From positions 124,001 to 188,000 of the forward strand of contig NZ_FNJD01000005.1 in NCBI RefSeq assembly GCF_900103185.1: a stretch of DNA of 64,000 nt, written 5' to 3'. The DNA is from Sulfitobacter litoralis (GTDB taxonomy: Bacteria; Pseudomonadota; Alphaproteobacteria; Rhodobacterales; Rhodobacteraceae). Position numbers and translations under genes: made by a program. A model generated the notes under the pieces. The model saw nothing but the letters and a program-made list of their open reading frames with translations, searched no databases and had not been told where the DNA came from. Numbering within the stretch: position 1 is the stretch's first letter; each line of letters starts with the position of its first letter. Shown here piece by piece: positions 27,059-36,842 of this stretch.

Positions 27059-27576
27059 ACGGTAAGATCGTAGGAGGCGTCATCTTGGTTGCAGCAGCCA
27101 TTGCAGGTCTCGCGCTTTATTATTTGCAGGTCTACGGATATTATCACGAGGTCGACGCGCCGGACGAAGGCGTGTTGCTGGTGTCGGTCAATTCGAACAC
27201 CTCCGAGCCGATCTTGACCGATAATTTTCGCGCCATCGACGCCGACAGCTCACCCATCCGCTATCGCGCGTGTTTTGAAACCTCGCTGAGCCTCGCGATG
27301 CTGACCGAGACTTATGTCGTCAGCGACGAAATCACGCCGCGCAACGCGCCGGGGTGGTTTCATTGCTTCGACGCCAAAGCCATTGCCGCAGAGATAGAGG
27401 AAGGCACCGCGCTGACCTTTCTGGGCCAGAAGAACATTAATTACGGCGTGGACCGCATCGTCGCGATCACCTCGGACGGGCGCGGCTATGTCTGGCACGA
27501 ACTGAACGACTGTGGCGACAAATCCTATGACGGCACCGTGGTGGGCGAAGCCTGCCCGGAACGCCCTGCCGATTGA
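27055..27576 (+). CDS. DUF6446-type membrane-anchored protein
   Basis: A 173-residue protein with one N-terminal transmembrane helix (about residues 5-24, [18 protein letters not shown]) and a soluble domain facing the periplasm with a DDNFR-like segment, [12 protein letters not shown] and two to three cysteines. It is wedged between glyQ and glyS with an ATGA overlap to glyQ, a position conserved in Rhodobacteraceae to my knowledge. Function unknown; co-transcription does not by itself imply a role in translation. Confidence 0.78.
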   Translation: MNGKIVGGVILVAAAIAGLALYYLQVYGYYHEVDAPDEGVLLVSVNSNTSEPILTDNFRAIDADSSPIRYRACFETSLSLAMLTETYVVSDEITPRNAPGWFHCFDAKAIAAEIEEGTALTFLGQKNINYGVDRIVAITSDGRGYVWHELNDCGDKSYDGTVVGEACPERPAD

Positions 27577-27599
27577 CCCTCACGCGGATCACCGGCCCT

Positions 27600-27630
27600 T
27601 TGACATAAGCGCTGTTTGCGCGACACATAA
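27600..27630 (+). promoter_or_regulatory. Possible glyS promoter
   Basis: TTGACA at 27600-27605 is followed after 18-20 bases by CACATAAT. It lies 45-75 bases before the glyS start in the 98-base gap after the DUF6446 gene. It would allow glyS expression apart from glyQ. Confidence 0.4.
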
Positions 27631-27674
27631 TTAACCGCACCCAAGCGACACGCGGCCCCGAAAGGTACGAACCC

Positions 27675-29933
27675 ATGCCCGACCTCCTGATAGAGCTTTT
27701 CTCGGAAGAAATTCCCGCCCGTATGCAGGCGCGTGCGGCGGATGATCTTAAGAAACTGGTGACGAACGGTTTGGTGGATGCGGGTCTGACCTATGCCTCT
27801 GCCGCCGCCTTTTCGACACCCCGGCGCCTGACGCTGACGATCGAGGGGATGCTGGACGCCAGCCCGTCGCTGGTCGAGGAACGCAAAGGCCCCAAGGCCG
27901 ACGCGCCTGAAAAAGCCATCGAAGGGTTTTTGCGCGGCGCGGGCCTGACCCGTGACCAGTTGGAAGAGCGCGACACCCCCAAGGGCAAGATCCTCTTCGC
28001 CTTGATCCGGAAGCCGGGCCGCCCCGCAGCCGAGATCGTGGCAGAAGTGCTGGAAACCACTATTCGCAATTTCCCATGGCCAAAATCCATGCGGTGGGGC
28101 AGTGGCACGTTGCGGTGGGTGCGTCCGCTGCATTCGATCCTGTGCATCCTTTCTGCCGAAGACGGCGCGCAGGTTGTGCCCCTGACCGTCGACGGGATCA
28201 CCGCTGGCGACACCACGCGCGGGCACCGGTTTCTGGCACCCGATACGATCACCGTCAGCAACTTTGAAGATTACAGCGCCAAGCTGAAACGCGCCTTTGT
28301 CGTGCTCGACCCCGCAGAGCGGCGCGATACGATCTGGAACGACGCGACCAATATGGCCTTTGCCAACGGGCTTGAGGTCGTCGAGGATGCGGGGCTTTTG
28401 GCCGAGGTCGCAGGGCTGGTGGAATATCCCGTCGTGCTAATGGGGCAGATTGGCGAAGATTTCCTTGGCCTGCCACCGGAGGTGCTGCAAACCTCGATGA
28501 AAGAGCACCAGAAGTTCTTTTCCGTGCGCAACCCCAAGACGGGCCGCATCGAACGCTTTGTCACCGTGGCCAACCGCACCACCGCCGATGGTGGCGCGAC
28601 CATTCTGGCGGGGAACGAAAAAGTGCTCTCCGCACGTCTGTCGGACGCCAAGTTCTTCTGGGAAAACGATCTGCGCATCGCGCAATCGGAGGCCGGGATG
28701 CAGACCTGGGTGGACCGCCTGTCCAATGTGACCTTCCACAACAAGCTAGGCACACAGGCCGAGCTGATCTCGCGCATGGAAGCACTGGCTGGGGAACTCG
28801 CCCCGATGGTCGGGGCCGATGCCGATGAAGCCCGCGCCGCCGCACGCTTTGCCAAGGCCGATCTATCGTCCGAAATGGTCTATGAATTCCCCGAACTTCA
28901 AGGGCTTATGGGCAGCTACTATGCCAAAGCCGCCGGCAAATCCGACGCCATCGCCGCCGCCGCCCAAGACCACTATGCGCCGCTTGGCCCATCCGATGAC
29001 GTGCCAACCGCACCCGTGTCCATCGCCGTGGCGCTGGCCGAAAAAATCGACAAGTTGACAGGCTTCTGGGCGATTGACGAAAAACCGACCGGGAGCAAAG
29101 ACCCGTTTGCGCTGCGTCGCGCGGCGTTGGGGGTTATTCGGATTTTGGTTGATGGCAGCGTCAGGTTGCCGCTGTCCCCTATTTTTGAACATTGGTTTGA
29201 TGCTGCAGTCTCAGTATTTCAGACGTCAGGGTATCATATTGTTCTACCGCCAAAGGATGGTGGTAAATTGGCTTTCGGTCCTGACTATCGAGATCCGATT
29301 GCTTTTGATGACTTCGGTAATTGTGTCGGCTTTGTATCTGGCAGCAGTATGGCCGAAATTGACTTTGAATTCGCTGAATACGTGCTTAGCACACCAAGAA
29401 ACTGGTCAAATAATCTCCTCTCCTTCCTCCACGACCGCCTCAAGGTCTACCTTAAAGACCAAGGCGTCCGTCATGACATCATCGACGCCTGCATTGCGAT
29501 GGAGGGCAACGACGACCTGACCCTGCTGGTCAAACGCGCCAAGGCGCTGAGCGAGACGCTGAAAACCGACGACGGGGAAAACCTGATTCAGGGGTTCAAG
29601 CGCGCCAACAATATTCTCAGCCAGGCCGAGGATGCGGATGGGGTGGAATACTCCTTCGGGGCGGATATCAAGTTTGCCGAGACGGAAGAAGAGCGCGCCC
29701 TGTTTGCCGCCCTTGATACCGCAGAGGCGCAGATCAAACCGGCGATGGAGGCTCAGGACTTTGGCACGGCCATGTCCGCGATGGCATCCTTGCGTGGGCC
29801 GATTGATGCGTTCTTTGATGCGGTGCAGGTGAACTCTGACAACGCGACGATCCGGCGCAATCGTTTGAACCTGCTCAGCCGTATCCGCACGATCTGTAGC
29901 TCGGTTGCGGATCTAACGAAGATCGACGGGTAA
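27675..29933 (+). CDS. glyS: Glycyl-tRNA synthetase beta subunit
   Basis: Beta chain of bacterial glycyl-tRNA synthetase, needed for tRNA binding, 752 residues, longer than the roughly 690 of E. coli. Conserved parts are LIELFSEEIPARMQ at the N-terminus, FPWPKSMRWG, an HD-domain-like middle, and LLSFLHDRLKVYLKDQG near residue 580. Residues about 495-578 (29155-29420) are an extra segment with AT-richer codons than the flanks; I count 108 G+C in 240 bases (45%) at 29161-29400. The frame is kept, so the protein is probably functional. GAAAGG precedes the ATG. Confidence 0.95.
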   Translation: MPDLLIELFSEEIPARMQARAADDLKKLVTNGLVDAGLTYASAAAFSTPRRLTLTIEGMLDASPSLVEERKGPKADAPEKAIEGFLRGAGLTRDQLEERDTPKGKILFALIRKPGRPAAEIVAEVLETTIRNFPWPKSMRWGSGTLRWVRPLHSILCILSAEDGAQVVPLTVDGITAGDTTRGHRFLAPDTITVSNFEDYSAKLKRAFVVLDPAERRDTIWNDATNMAFANGLEVVEDAGLLAEVAGLVEYPVVLMGQIGEDFLGLPPEVLQTSMKEHQKFFSVRNPKTGRIERFVTVANRTTADGGATILAGNEKVLSARLSDAKFFWENDLRIAQSEAGMQTWVDRLSNVTFHNKLGTQAELISRMEALAGELAPMVGADADEARAAARFAKADLSSEMVYEFPELQGLMGSYYAKAAGKSDAIAAAAQDHYAPLGPSDDVPTAPVSIAVALAEKIDKLTGFWAIDEKPTGSKDPFALRRAALGVIRILVDGSVRLPLSPIFEHWFDAAVSVFQTSGYHIVLPPKDGGKLAFGPDYRDPIAFDDFGNCVGFVSGSSMAEIDFEFAEYVLSTPRNWSNNLLSFLHDRLKVYLKDQGVRHDIIDACIAMEGNDDLTLLVKRAKALSETLKTDDGENLIQGFKRANNILSQAEDADGVEYSFGADIKFAETEEERALFAALDTAEAQIKPAMEAQDFGTAMSAMASLRGPIDAFFDAVQVNSDNATIRRNRLNLLSRIRTICSSVADLTKIDG

Positions 29934-29952
29934 CGCAGCAGACCCGACACGA

Positions 29953-29976
29953 TGGCAAGGCGATCACGCCTTGCCA
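29953..29976 (+). other. Hairpin before the PPDK-like gene
   Basis: TGGCAAGGCG and CGCCTTGCCA (10 bp, perfect) enclose ATCA. No T run follows, so it is not a standard terminator. It sits 7 bases before the upstream GTG (29984), which argues that translation begins further down. Confidence 0.5.
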
Positions 29977-30022
29977 GACCACGGTGAAAGCCTATGCTGC
30001 GCAGGAACCAAAAGGTGCCGCA

Positions 30023-32560
30023 GTGCAGAAAATCGCCATGACAACCCTTGTGACCCAGACGGCCCCCATCGCGAATGATACGCATGGGGGGCGGGCGAAA
30101 TGTTTGCAGCGTCTGGTCCGTCTTGATCTGCCGGTGCCGCGCACCGTGGCGCTGCCCTTTGATGTCGTGCTCGAGATCGCGCAGGGGCAGATCCCCGATC
30201 TGCAAGCGGTCGCTGATGAATTCCCCCAAGACGCGCTGCTGTGCGTGCGCCCCTCTAGCCAGGACCCCGACTGGGGCGGGCCGGGGGCGGTGATGAACAT
30301 CGGCATGAACGACGCGCGTTATGCCTATTATTGCGAACGCATGGGCGAGGGGCCCGCATCGGCTCTGTATACTCGTTTTGTCCAATCCTATGCCGTCAAT
30401 GTGGCACGGCTGGACCCCGATATGTTCGACGACGTCGAAGGGGACGGGCGCGAGGCGCTGCTGCAATCCTTACGCGCCTACGAGCTTGAGACCGAAGAAA
30501 GCTTCCCCCAAGACCGCGTGACGCAACTGACCGCCGTGCTCAGTTCGATGGCGCGGGCGTGGGAAGGCACCTCGGCGCGGCTGCTGCGACAGGCCAAAGG
30601 CGCGCCAGCGGATGCGGGGCTTGGTCTGATCGTGCAAGAGATGGTGTTCGGTGTGGGCACCGGCATCTGCGGGTCGGGCGTGTTGCAGCTGGTCGACAGC
30701 ACCACCGGCCTGCCACAGATCACCGGACGCTACCTGAGCCAGTCGCAGGGGCGCGACGCGTTGCAGGACACGGCCGATGCGCTGTATCTAACGCGTGATC
30801 CACGCGGGCCATCGCTTGAGGAACACGCCCCCGAAGCGTTCGAGATGCTCAAACAGCACGCCGCGCTGATGCGGGTGCGGCTGCGCGCTGAAATGCAGGT
30901 GGAATTCGTCATCTCGGACGGAGAGCTCTTTATCCTCGACGGGGTGCGCGTATCGCGGTCGTCACGGGCGGCGGTGCGGATTGCCGTGGCGCTGGCGGAC
31001 GAAGGGATTATCCCGCGCGAAGAGGCGCTGATGCGCGTCCAGCCCCGCACGCTGACAGAGCTGTTGCACCGACAGGTTGACCCCCGCGTGAAACGCGACG
31101 TGATCGGGCGCGGCATTGCTGCCAGCCCCGGCGCTGCCACGGGCAAGATCGTATTCAACGCCAATGACGCCCAAGCCAGCGCCGCACGCGGCGAAAAATG
31201 TATTCTGGTGCGCCGCGAAACCTCGCCCGAGGATATTCGCGGGATGCATGCGGCCCAAGCCGTGTTGACCGAACGCGGCGGCATCACCAGCCACGCGGCG
31301 GTGATCGGGCGCGGCATGGGCCTGCCGTGCGTTGTTGGCGCATCCTCTATGCGGTTTGATCTGGTCAAAGGGTTGATCACGGCCTCGGACGGGCGGATGT
31401 TCAAGGCGGGTGACGAAATTACGCTCGATGGCACCTCGGGCGAGGTGCTTTGTGGGGCTGCGGACATGCTAGAGCCGCTGCTGGACGCGACCTTTCAAAA
31501 GCTCATGTCCTGGGCCAAGGACGCAGCGGACATCGGTATTCGTGCCAATGCCGACACACCCGCCGACGCGCAGACCGCACGGAATTTCGATGCGCAGGGG
31601 ATCGGGCTTTGCCGGACAGAGCATATGTTCTTTGACCCCAGCCGCCTTACGGTAATGCGCGAGATGATTTTTGCCGACACCAGCGAAGGCCGTCGTGCGG
31701 TGCTGGAACGCCTTTTGCCGATGCAACGCGAGGATTTCATCCAGCTGTTCCGCATCATGCAGGGGCAGCCGGTCTGTATCCGTCTGTTCGATCCCCCCTT
31801 GCACGAATTCCTGCCCACAAGCCGTACCGGCCAACGCGATCTGGCCGAAGCCTTGGATTTGCCGCTGTCGGATGTGACCCGCCGGATCGAGGCGATGACA
31901 GAATACAATCCGATGCTTGGCCTACGCGGCGTGCGTCTTGGCGTGACTGTGCCCGAAATCTACGAGATGCAGGCCCGCGCGATCTTTGAGGCCACGATCG
32001 AAGCCAGTCGCGACGGCGAACCTGTCGTGCCCGAGATTATGATCCCGCTCGTGTCGGCCAAGCGCGAGGTGGAGCTGATCAAGGCCAGCGTCGACAAGAT
32101 CGCAATGGCGGTGAAATCCGAACGCGGCGCTACCTTCACCTACCGGCTGGGGGTGATGGTCGAAACGCCACGTGCCGCGCTGCGCGCCGGAGAGATTTCG
32201 CCCCACTGTTCGTTCCTCAGTTTCGGGACGAACGATCTGACGCAAATGACCTACGGGCTTAGCCGCGATGACGCGGGACGGTTCATGTCGACCTACGTTC
32301 AGCAGGGCGTCTTCCCCGAAGATCCGTTCCACATGCTAGATCGTGACGGCGTCGGAGAGCTGCTTCAGCTGGGGGCCGCGCGGGGGCGGGCAGCACAACC
32401 TGGGATTACGCTATCGATCTGCGGAGAGCACGGCGGCAACCCCGAATCGATAGATTTTTGCCGCGCAGCGGGATTCGATTATGTTTCTTGCTCACCTTTT
32501 CGTGTTCCGGTTGCCAGACTCGCCGCGGCGCAATTGGCAATCGCAGACAAGATAAAGTAG
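30023..32560 (+). CDS. ppdK: Pyruvate, phosphate dikinase-like protein
   Basis: Member of the PPDK/PEP synthase family, about 845 residues. The phosphohistidine domain has ERGGITSHAAVIGRGMG with the catalytic His. The TIM-barrel PEP domain has GIGLCRTEHMFF, RLGVTVPEIYEMQ, FGTNDLTQMTYGLSRDD and the catalytic cysteine in ICGEHGGNPES. The N-terminal ATP-grasp part is shorter and divergent: where PPDK has TRNPSTGE this protein reads VDSTTG. PPDK interconverts pyruvate and PEP. I place the start at GTG 30023 (AAAAGG upstream); GTG 29984 and ATG 30038 are alternatives. It follows glyS, as in related genomes. Confidence 0.82.
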   Translation: MQKIAMTTLVTQTAPIANDTHGGRAKCLQRLVRLDLPVPRTVALPFDVVLEIAQGQIPDLQAVADEFPQDALLCVRPSSQDPDWGGPGAVMNIGMNDARYAYYCERMGEGPASALYTRFVQSYAVNVARLDPDMFDDVEGDGREALLQSLRAYELETEESFPQDRVTQLTAVLSSMARAWEGTSARLLRQAKGAPADAGLGLIVQEMVFGVGTGICGSGVLQLVDSTTGLPQITGRYLSQSQGRDALQDTADALYLTRDPRGPSLEEHAPEAFEMLKQHAALMRVRLRAEMQVEFVISDGELFILDGVRVSRSSRAAVRIAVALADEGIIPREEALMRVQPRTLTELLHRQVDPRVKRDVIGRGIAASPGAATGKIVFNANDAQASAARGEKCILVRRETSPEDIRGMHAAQAVLTERGGITSHAAVIGRGMGLPCVVGASSMRFDLVKGLITASDGRMFKAGDEITLDGTSGEVLCGAADMLEPLLDATFQKLMSWAKDAADIGIRANADTPADAQTARNFDAQGIGLCRTEHMFFDPSRLTVMREMIFADTSEGRRAVLERLLPMQREDFIQLFRIMQGQPVCIRLFDPPLHEFLPTSRTGQRDLAEALDLPLSDVTRRIEAMTEYNPMLGLRGVRLGVTVPEIYEMQARAIFEATIEASRDGEPVVPEIMIPLVSAKREVELIKASVDKIAMAVKSERGATFTYRLGVMVETPRAALRAGEISPHCSFLSFGTNDLTQMTYGLSRDDAGRFMSTYVQQGVFPEDPFHMLDRDGVGELLQLGAARGRAAQPGITLSICGEHGGNPESIDFCRAAGFDYVSCSPFRVPVARLAAAQLAIADKIK

Positions 32561-32688
32561 TTCTTGGCGTCTACTCGCCTATATATAGGGTCTGTCCGCG
32601 GGTTCCCGCGCAACCGGTTTCAGCAGGGTTTACGCCCGTGACCATCTTGGGTACGCGGCGCTGTCCGAAACTACTTGCGAGGCGCTCA

Positions 32689-33327
32689 ATGCGTTCTTTT
32701 CAGAAAATCTCCTCCTGCGCTCTGTTGGCGCTGTCTTTGCTTACTCCTGCTGTGGCCTCCGCTAGCCCGCAACAGGCCAAAGCACTGGCTGACATCGAGG
32801 CCAAAGGGCTGAGGTCTGTCGGGTCGGAACGTCTGGAAAGCATGATCGCATCCGCCAACGCTGCCAGCGATGTTGAATTTACCCGCGCGTGGTTGTCCGA
32901 GCAGCCCAAAGCGTCCGGCGGGGAGCAATGGCGCTGCCTTGCAGAAGCGCTTTACTTCGAAGCGCGTGGCGAGACAGTCAAAGGTCAGTTCGCTGTGGCC
33001 GAAGTCATTATGAACCGCGTGAAGTCTTCGCAGTTTCCCGGATCGCTGTGCAGTGTGATCAACCAAGGGACGGGCCGCAAATACCAGTGCCAGTTTACCT
33101 ACACCTGTGACGGCAACGCCGAAGTGATCGCCGAGCCGCGCGCCTATTCGCAAGTTGGAAAAGTCGCGCGCGCCGTTCTGGATGGCAAGGCACCTTCGTT
33201 GACCGGCGGTGCCACCTACTATCACACCACAGCCGTAAGCCCCCGTTGGTCCCGCGTGTTTACGCGCACCACCAAGATCGGCGTGCATATGTTCTACCGT
33301 GATGGTGTCCAGACCGCGTCCAACTAA
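32689..33327 (+). CDS. SleB-type cell wall hydrolase
   Basis: A 212-residue exported hydrolase. The signal peptide runs to about residue 25 (ending VASASPQQ). The Hydrolase_2/SleB domain (about 90-205) begins CLAEALYFEARGET with the catalytic glutamate, then AVAEVIMNRVKSSQFPGSLC and YYHTTAVSPRWSRVF. In Gram-negative non-spore formers such enzymes act on peptidoglycan in the periplasm. The start at 32689 has GAGG six bases upstream; the long upstream frame overlaps ppdK. Confidence 0.9.
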   Translation: MRSFQKISSCALLALSLLTPAVASASPQQAKALADIEAKGLRSVGSERLESMIASANAASDVEFTRAWLSEQPKASGGEQWRCLAEALYFEARGETVKGQFAVAEVIMNRVKSSQFPGSLCSVINQGTGRKYQCQFTYTCDGNAEVIAEPRAYSQVGKVARAVLDGKAPSLTGGATYYHTTAVSPRWSRVFTRTTKIGVHMFYRDGVQTASN

Positions 33328-33435
33328 GCGGCTTTTCTGTCGCCTTTGATGGCTGGTCAGCCGTGTCTGGCTTTGGTACATCCGGGCGAACGGTCTAGGA
33401 TCGTGTGCAGGTGAGACAAGCAGAGGCCAGATCCT

Positions 33436-34359
33436 ATGACGAGTGACACGCGGCTTGCCTTTGCGCACCCATCAGAACGAGCGGCAGCGACGGCGGGGCC
33501 TGAACCACTAGACCGGATTTCCCTGCGCGATCATATTGTTGCGGTCGAGATCGGGGCCTTTCAGGCCGAACGCGGTGTCACACAACGCATCTGTTTTAAT
33601 ATCGTCGTAGAAGTCCAGCCGTTGACCGGCCCTGTAGATGACGACGTGGATCGCATTCTGTCCTATGACCGCGTGACCGAGGCCATCGCCTACGAGCTTT
33701 CAGACGAACGGCTGAACCTGCTTGAAACCTTGGCCGAACGGGTCGCGGATCGTATCTTGCTGGAGCGACAAGCGATGCGGGTTTTTGTCCGTATTGAAAA
33801 GCTGGACCGTGGCCCTGGTGCTTTGGGCGTTGAAATCGTGCGTGCGCGGGATGATGCACCTGGCAGTCAGCCCGACGCGCAAGAGGTCCCGCATCCAGAA
33901 CTGGTTTATCTAAGCAACGAAGCTATCGCGTCGCCCTTCTTGGCGGGCTGGCTGGATCAATTGCATCAGATGGGGCGCCCCCTGATCCTGTGCGTCGGGG
34001 CGTCAGATGCCACTGCGCCGCAGCTTGCACATAAGATGGCGCAGCGCCGCATTGATTTGCTGGCGATTGAGCAAAACGCTTGGGTGCTGGCGTCAAAGGA
34101 TGACCGCTGCGTCGTTGTCGCCACCCGGACAGAGCTCGATTGGGCGATGAAGAACGGGCAAACCAGTGTGTGGGCTCCGTCAAAGATCGTGTTGGACAGC
34201 GTCGATACCCCGTCCGTACAGCCACGCGATGCCGTGGCACTGGCTGCATGGTTTGCCGCCAGTTTTGACGCGACAGAGATGCTGGTGATCGGGGCCAGTT
34301 TGCCCGCCAAAGCGTCGGTGCCGTTGCGCGCCGTTGCTGTGGACCAAGACAGGTTGTGA
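33436..34359 (+). CDS. folB: Dihydroneopterin aldolase with C-terminal extension
   Basis: Residues about 25-140 form a FolB tunnelling-fold domain converting dihydroneopterin to hydroxymethyl-dihydropterin (RISLRDHIVAVEIGAFQAER, SYDRVTEAIA, LETLAERVADRILLE, VRIEKLDRGPGALGVEI). FolB alone is about 120 residues; this one has 307. The extra 165 residues, starting at PELVYLSNEAIASPFLAGW, look like a folded alpha/beta domain I cannot name. It sits three bases upstream of folP, so it is clearly a folate operon. There is no separate folK nearby. Confidence 0.88.
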   Translation: MTSDTRLAFAHPSERAAATAGPEPLDRISLRDHIVAVEIGAFQAERGVTQRICFNIVVEVQPLTGPVDDDVDRILSYDRVTEAIAYELSDERLNLLETLAERVADRILLERQAMRVFVRIEKLDRGPGALGVEIVRARDDAPGSQPDAQEVPHPELVYLSNEAIASPFLAGWLDQLHQMGRPLILCVGASDATAPQLAHKMAQRRIDLLAIEQNAWVLASKDDRCVVVATRTELDWAMKNGQTSVWAPSKIVLDSVDTPSVQPRDAVALAAWFAASFDATEMLVIGASLPAKASVPLRAVAVDQDRL

Positions 34360-34362
34360 GCA

Positions 34363-35379
34363 ATGACCGACTATTTCAGACCTCTCGTCCAGATTGGCCC
34401 TGCGCGGCCTGATGCTGCGGTGCCGCTTGCGGGGGGGTGGGGCTGGTTCACCCATGCAGAGGTTCTGTCCCGCAGCGCGTCGTCCCGCGTCGTGCCCGCG
34501 GCCAACATTCCTGCAAGCGTCTTGGCCCGGCTGACCGCAGCCCGTACCGAGATCGCCAGTCTGTCGCTGGACCGCCCTCGTATCATGGGTATTCTGAACA
34601 CCACACCCGATAGCTTTTCTGACGGTGGCCAGCATGCTGCCGTGCCTGACGCGGTCCGAGCAGGGCAGGCGATGGTGACAGCAGGTGCTGATATTTTGGA
34701 TATTGGTGGCGAATCTACGCGCCCCGGTGCCGATTTCGTGCCCGTATCCGAAGAGATAACGCGCACAGCGCCCGTTATCGCCGCGTTGCGGGGCGCAGGG
34801 CTGCGCACGCCGATCTCCATCGACACGCGCAAGTCAGCTGTGGCCGAAGCTGCGGTTAGCGCCGGTGCCAATCTCGTGAATGATGTATCGGGGTTTACCT
34901 TTGATCCCGCGCTTGGCCCCCTTTGCCAGACGCTCGGGCTGCCGGTCTGTGTCATGCACGCCCAGGGCGACCCAGCGACGATGCATCTGGACCCGCGCTA
35001 TGACAATGTGCTGCTGGATGTCTACGACGCGCTGGAACGGCAGATCGCCGTGCTGGAGGCGTCGGGCATCCCCCGCAGTGCCATTCTGGCAGACCCGGGC
35101 ATCGGGTTTGGCAAAACCCAAGAGCACAATCTGGCGCTTTTGGCGCGGCTGAGCCTGTTTCACGCTCTGGGGACGCCAATCCTGCTGGGGGTATCGCGCA
35201 AACGGTTCATCGGAACGATCGGCAATGCGCCGCAAGCGCAGGACCGCGCGCCGGGGTCAATCGCCGTGGCGCTTGCAGGATTGGGGCAGGGTGTGCAAAT
35301 GATCCGTGTGCATGACGTCGACGACACCCGCCAGGCGGTTGCTTTGTGGCATGCCGCATATTTTGGGAGCATTTTATGA
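34363..35379 (+). CDS. folP: Dihydropteroate synthase
   Basis: Joins p-aminobenzoate and hydroxymethyl-dihydropterin pyrophosphate; 338 residues. The TIM barrel begins after an N-terminal extension of about 70 residues at [17 protein letters not shown]. It continues [46 protein letters not shown] and [11 protein letters not shown]. Sulfonamides act on this enzyme. The extension contains a hydrophobic [12 protein letters not shown] piece. It overlaps glmM by four bases (ATGA). Confidence 0.96.
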   Translation: MTDYFRPLVQIGPARPDAAVPLAGGWGWFTHAEVLSRSASSRVVPAANIPASVLARLTAARTEIASLSLDRPRIMGILNTTPDSFSDGGQHAAVPDAVRAGQAMVTAGADILDIGGESTRPGADFVPVSEEITRTAPVIAALRGAGLRTPISIDTRKSAVAEAAVSAGANLVNDVSGFTFDPALGPLCQTLGLPVCVMHAQGDPATMHLDPRYDNVLLDVYDALERQIAVLEASGIPRSAILADPGIGFGKTQEHNLALLARLSLFHALGTPILLGVSRKRFIGTIGNAPQAQDRAPGSIAVALAGLGQGVQMIRVHDVDDTRQAVALWHAAYFGSIL

Positions 35380-36722
35380 CAAAGTTATTTGGAACTGACG
35401 GTATTCGCGGACGGGCAAATGTTTACCCGATGACAGCCGAGGTCGCATTAAAAATCGGGGCCGCTGTCGGGCGCTATTTCAGCGCAGGCCGCGACGGGGT
35501 GCGCCGCGTTGTTATCGGCAAGGACACACGCCTGTCGGGCTATATGTTTGAAAACGCGCTGACGGCCGGGCTGACATCCTCGGGGATGAACGTTCTTTTG
35601 TTGGGGCCGGTGCCGACGCCGGCTGTGGGGCTGCTGACGCGGTCCATGCGGGCCGATCTAGGGGTCATGATTTCGGCCAGTCACAATCCGGCGACGGATA
35701 ATGGTATCAAGTTTTTCGGCCCCGACGGGTTCAAGCTGAGCGATGCAGTAGAGGCAGAGATCGAAGCCCTGATCGCGGGTGGCGTAGAGATGAACCCTGC
35801 CGACAAAATCGGCCGTGCTAAACGGATCGACGATGGACGTTTCCGGTATGTAGAGCGGGTCAAATCCTCGTTTCCACGCCAGATGCGTCTGGACGGCTTA
35901 AAGGTTGTAATCGACTGCGCGAACGGGGCCGCGCACCGCGTCGCGCCCGAAACCCTGTGGGAACTGGGGGCTGAGGTGATCGAGATCGGCGTCTCGCCGA
36001 ACGGCTTCAACATCAACGAGAATTGTGGATCAACCCACCCCGAACGCGCTGCAGCGGCGGTGGTGGAGCACCGTGCCCATGTGGGCATTTGTCTGGACGG
36101 TGACGCGGACCGCGTGATCCTGATCGACGAGACTGGCAAGGTCGGTGACGGGGATCAATTCATGGCTCTCATGGCGTCCCGATGGGCGGCCGAAGACCGG
36201 CTGGCCAATAATGCCTTGGTCGCCACCGTGATGAGCAACCTTGGCCTTGAACACTTTCTGCAAGGCAAGGGGCTGCGGCTCGAGCGGACCTCGGTCGGGG
36301 ATCGCTATGTCGTCGAGCGTATGCGTGAAGGCGGGTTCAATCTGGGCGGCGAACAGTCGGGACACATTGTCATGACTGACCACGCTACCACCGGCGACGG
36401 GCTGATGGCAGGGCTGCAGTTTCTGGCAGAGATGATCCGGTCGGAAAAGACCTCGTCCGAGTTGCTGAATAACTTTGAACCCGTGCCGCAACTCCTTAAA
36501 AACGTAAGGTTTTCTGCCGGTCAGGTGCCGCTAGAAGACGCTCAGGTGCAAGGGGCCATCGCACAGGCCGAGGCAGATCTGGCCGGTCAGGGGCGTTTGC
36601 TGATCCGCAAATCCGGCACCGAGCCGCTGGTTCGTGTCATGGCCGAGCATGAGGATGCAGGGCTGATGAAGCGGGCAGTCGATTCCGTCGTGGATGCTGT
36701 AACGGCAGCTGTCGCACCTTGA
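35376..36722 (+). CDS. glmM: Phosphoglucosamine mutase
   Basis: Converts glucosamine-6-phosphate to glucosamine-1-phosphate for UDP-GlcNAc, hence murein and LPS; 448 residues. The phosphoserine loop is [18 protein letters not shown], the metal loop is [10 protein letters not shown], the sugar loop has GGEQSGHIV and the phosphate-binding loop is [12 protein letters not shown]. Its start codon overlaps the folP stop. The folB-folP-glmM order resembles the folP-glmM pairing found in many proteobacteria. Confidence 0.97.
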   Translation: MTKLFGTDGIRGRANVYPMTAEVALKIGAAVGRYFSAGRDGVRRVVIGKDTRLSGYMFENALTAGLTSSGMNVLLLGPVPTPAVGLLTRSMRADLGVMISASHNPATDNGIKFFGPDGFKLSDAVEAEIEALIAGGVEMNPADKIGRAKRIDDGRFRYVERVKSSFPRQMRLDGLKVVIDCANGAAHRVAPETLWELGAEVIEIGVSPNGFNINENCGSTHPERAAAAVVEHRAHVGICLDGDADRVILIDETGKVGDGDQFMALMASRWAAEDRLANNALVATVMSNLGLEHFLQGKGLRLERTSVGDRYVVERMREGGFNLGGEQSGHIVMTDHATTGDGLMAGLQFLAEMIRSEKTSSELLNNFEPVPQLLKNVRFSAGQVPLEDAQVQGAIAQAEADLAGQGRLLIRKSGTEPLVRVMAEHEDAGLMKRAVDSVVDAVTAAVAP

Positions 36723-36726
36723 GTTG

Positions 36727-36779
36727 AGAGCGAGGCCGCTGGCGGGGAAACCTGCTTGGCGGCCTGGGCTCTGCTTTTG
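36727..36779 (+). terminator. Terminator after glmM
   Basis: AGAGC/GCTCT (36727-36731, 36768-36772) and GGCCGC/GCGGCC (36734-36739, 36759-36764) form an interrupted stem, followed by GCTTTTGC. It starts four bases after the glmM stop. Confidence 0.6.
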
Positions 36780-36810
36780 CTGGTGTTACATCGTGGGCGT
36801 CTGCGGGATG

Positions 36811-36842
36811 CCTTCGGCGAGGATTTTAGGCCATTTGGAAAT
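36811..36842 (-). repeat. Repeat element copy C
   Basis: On the minus strand it reads TTTCCAAATGGCC, then TAAAATCCTCGCCG. It shares TTCCAAATGG plus AAAATCC with the copies at 7703 and 17814, but here lacks the G-run palindrome. It abuts the stop of the transporter gene. Confidence 0.6.
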
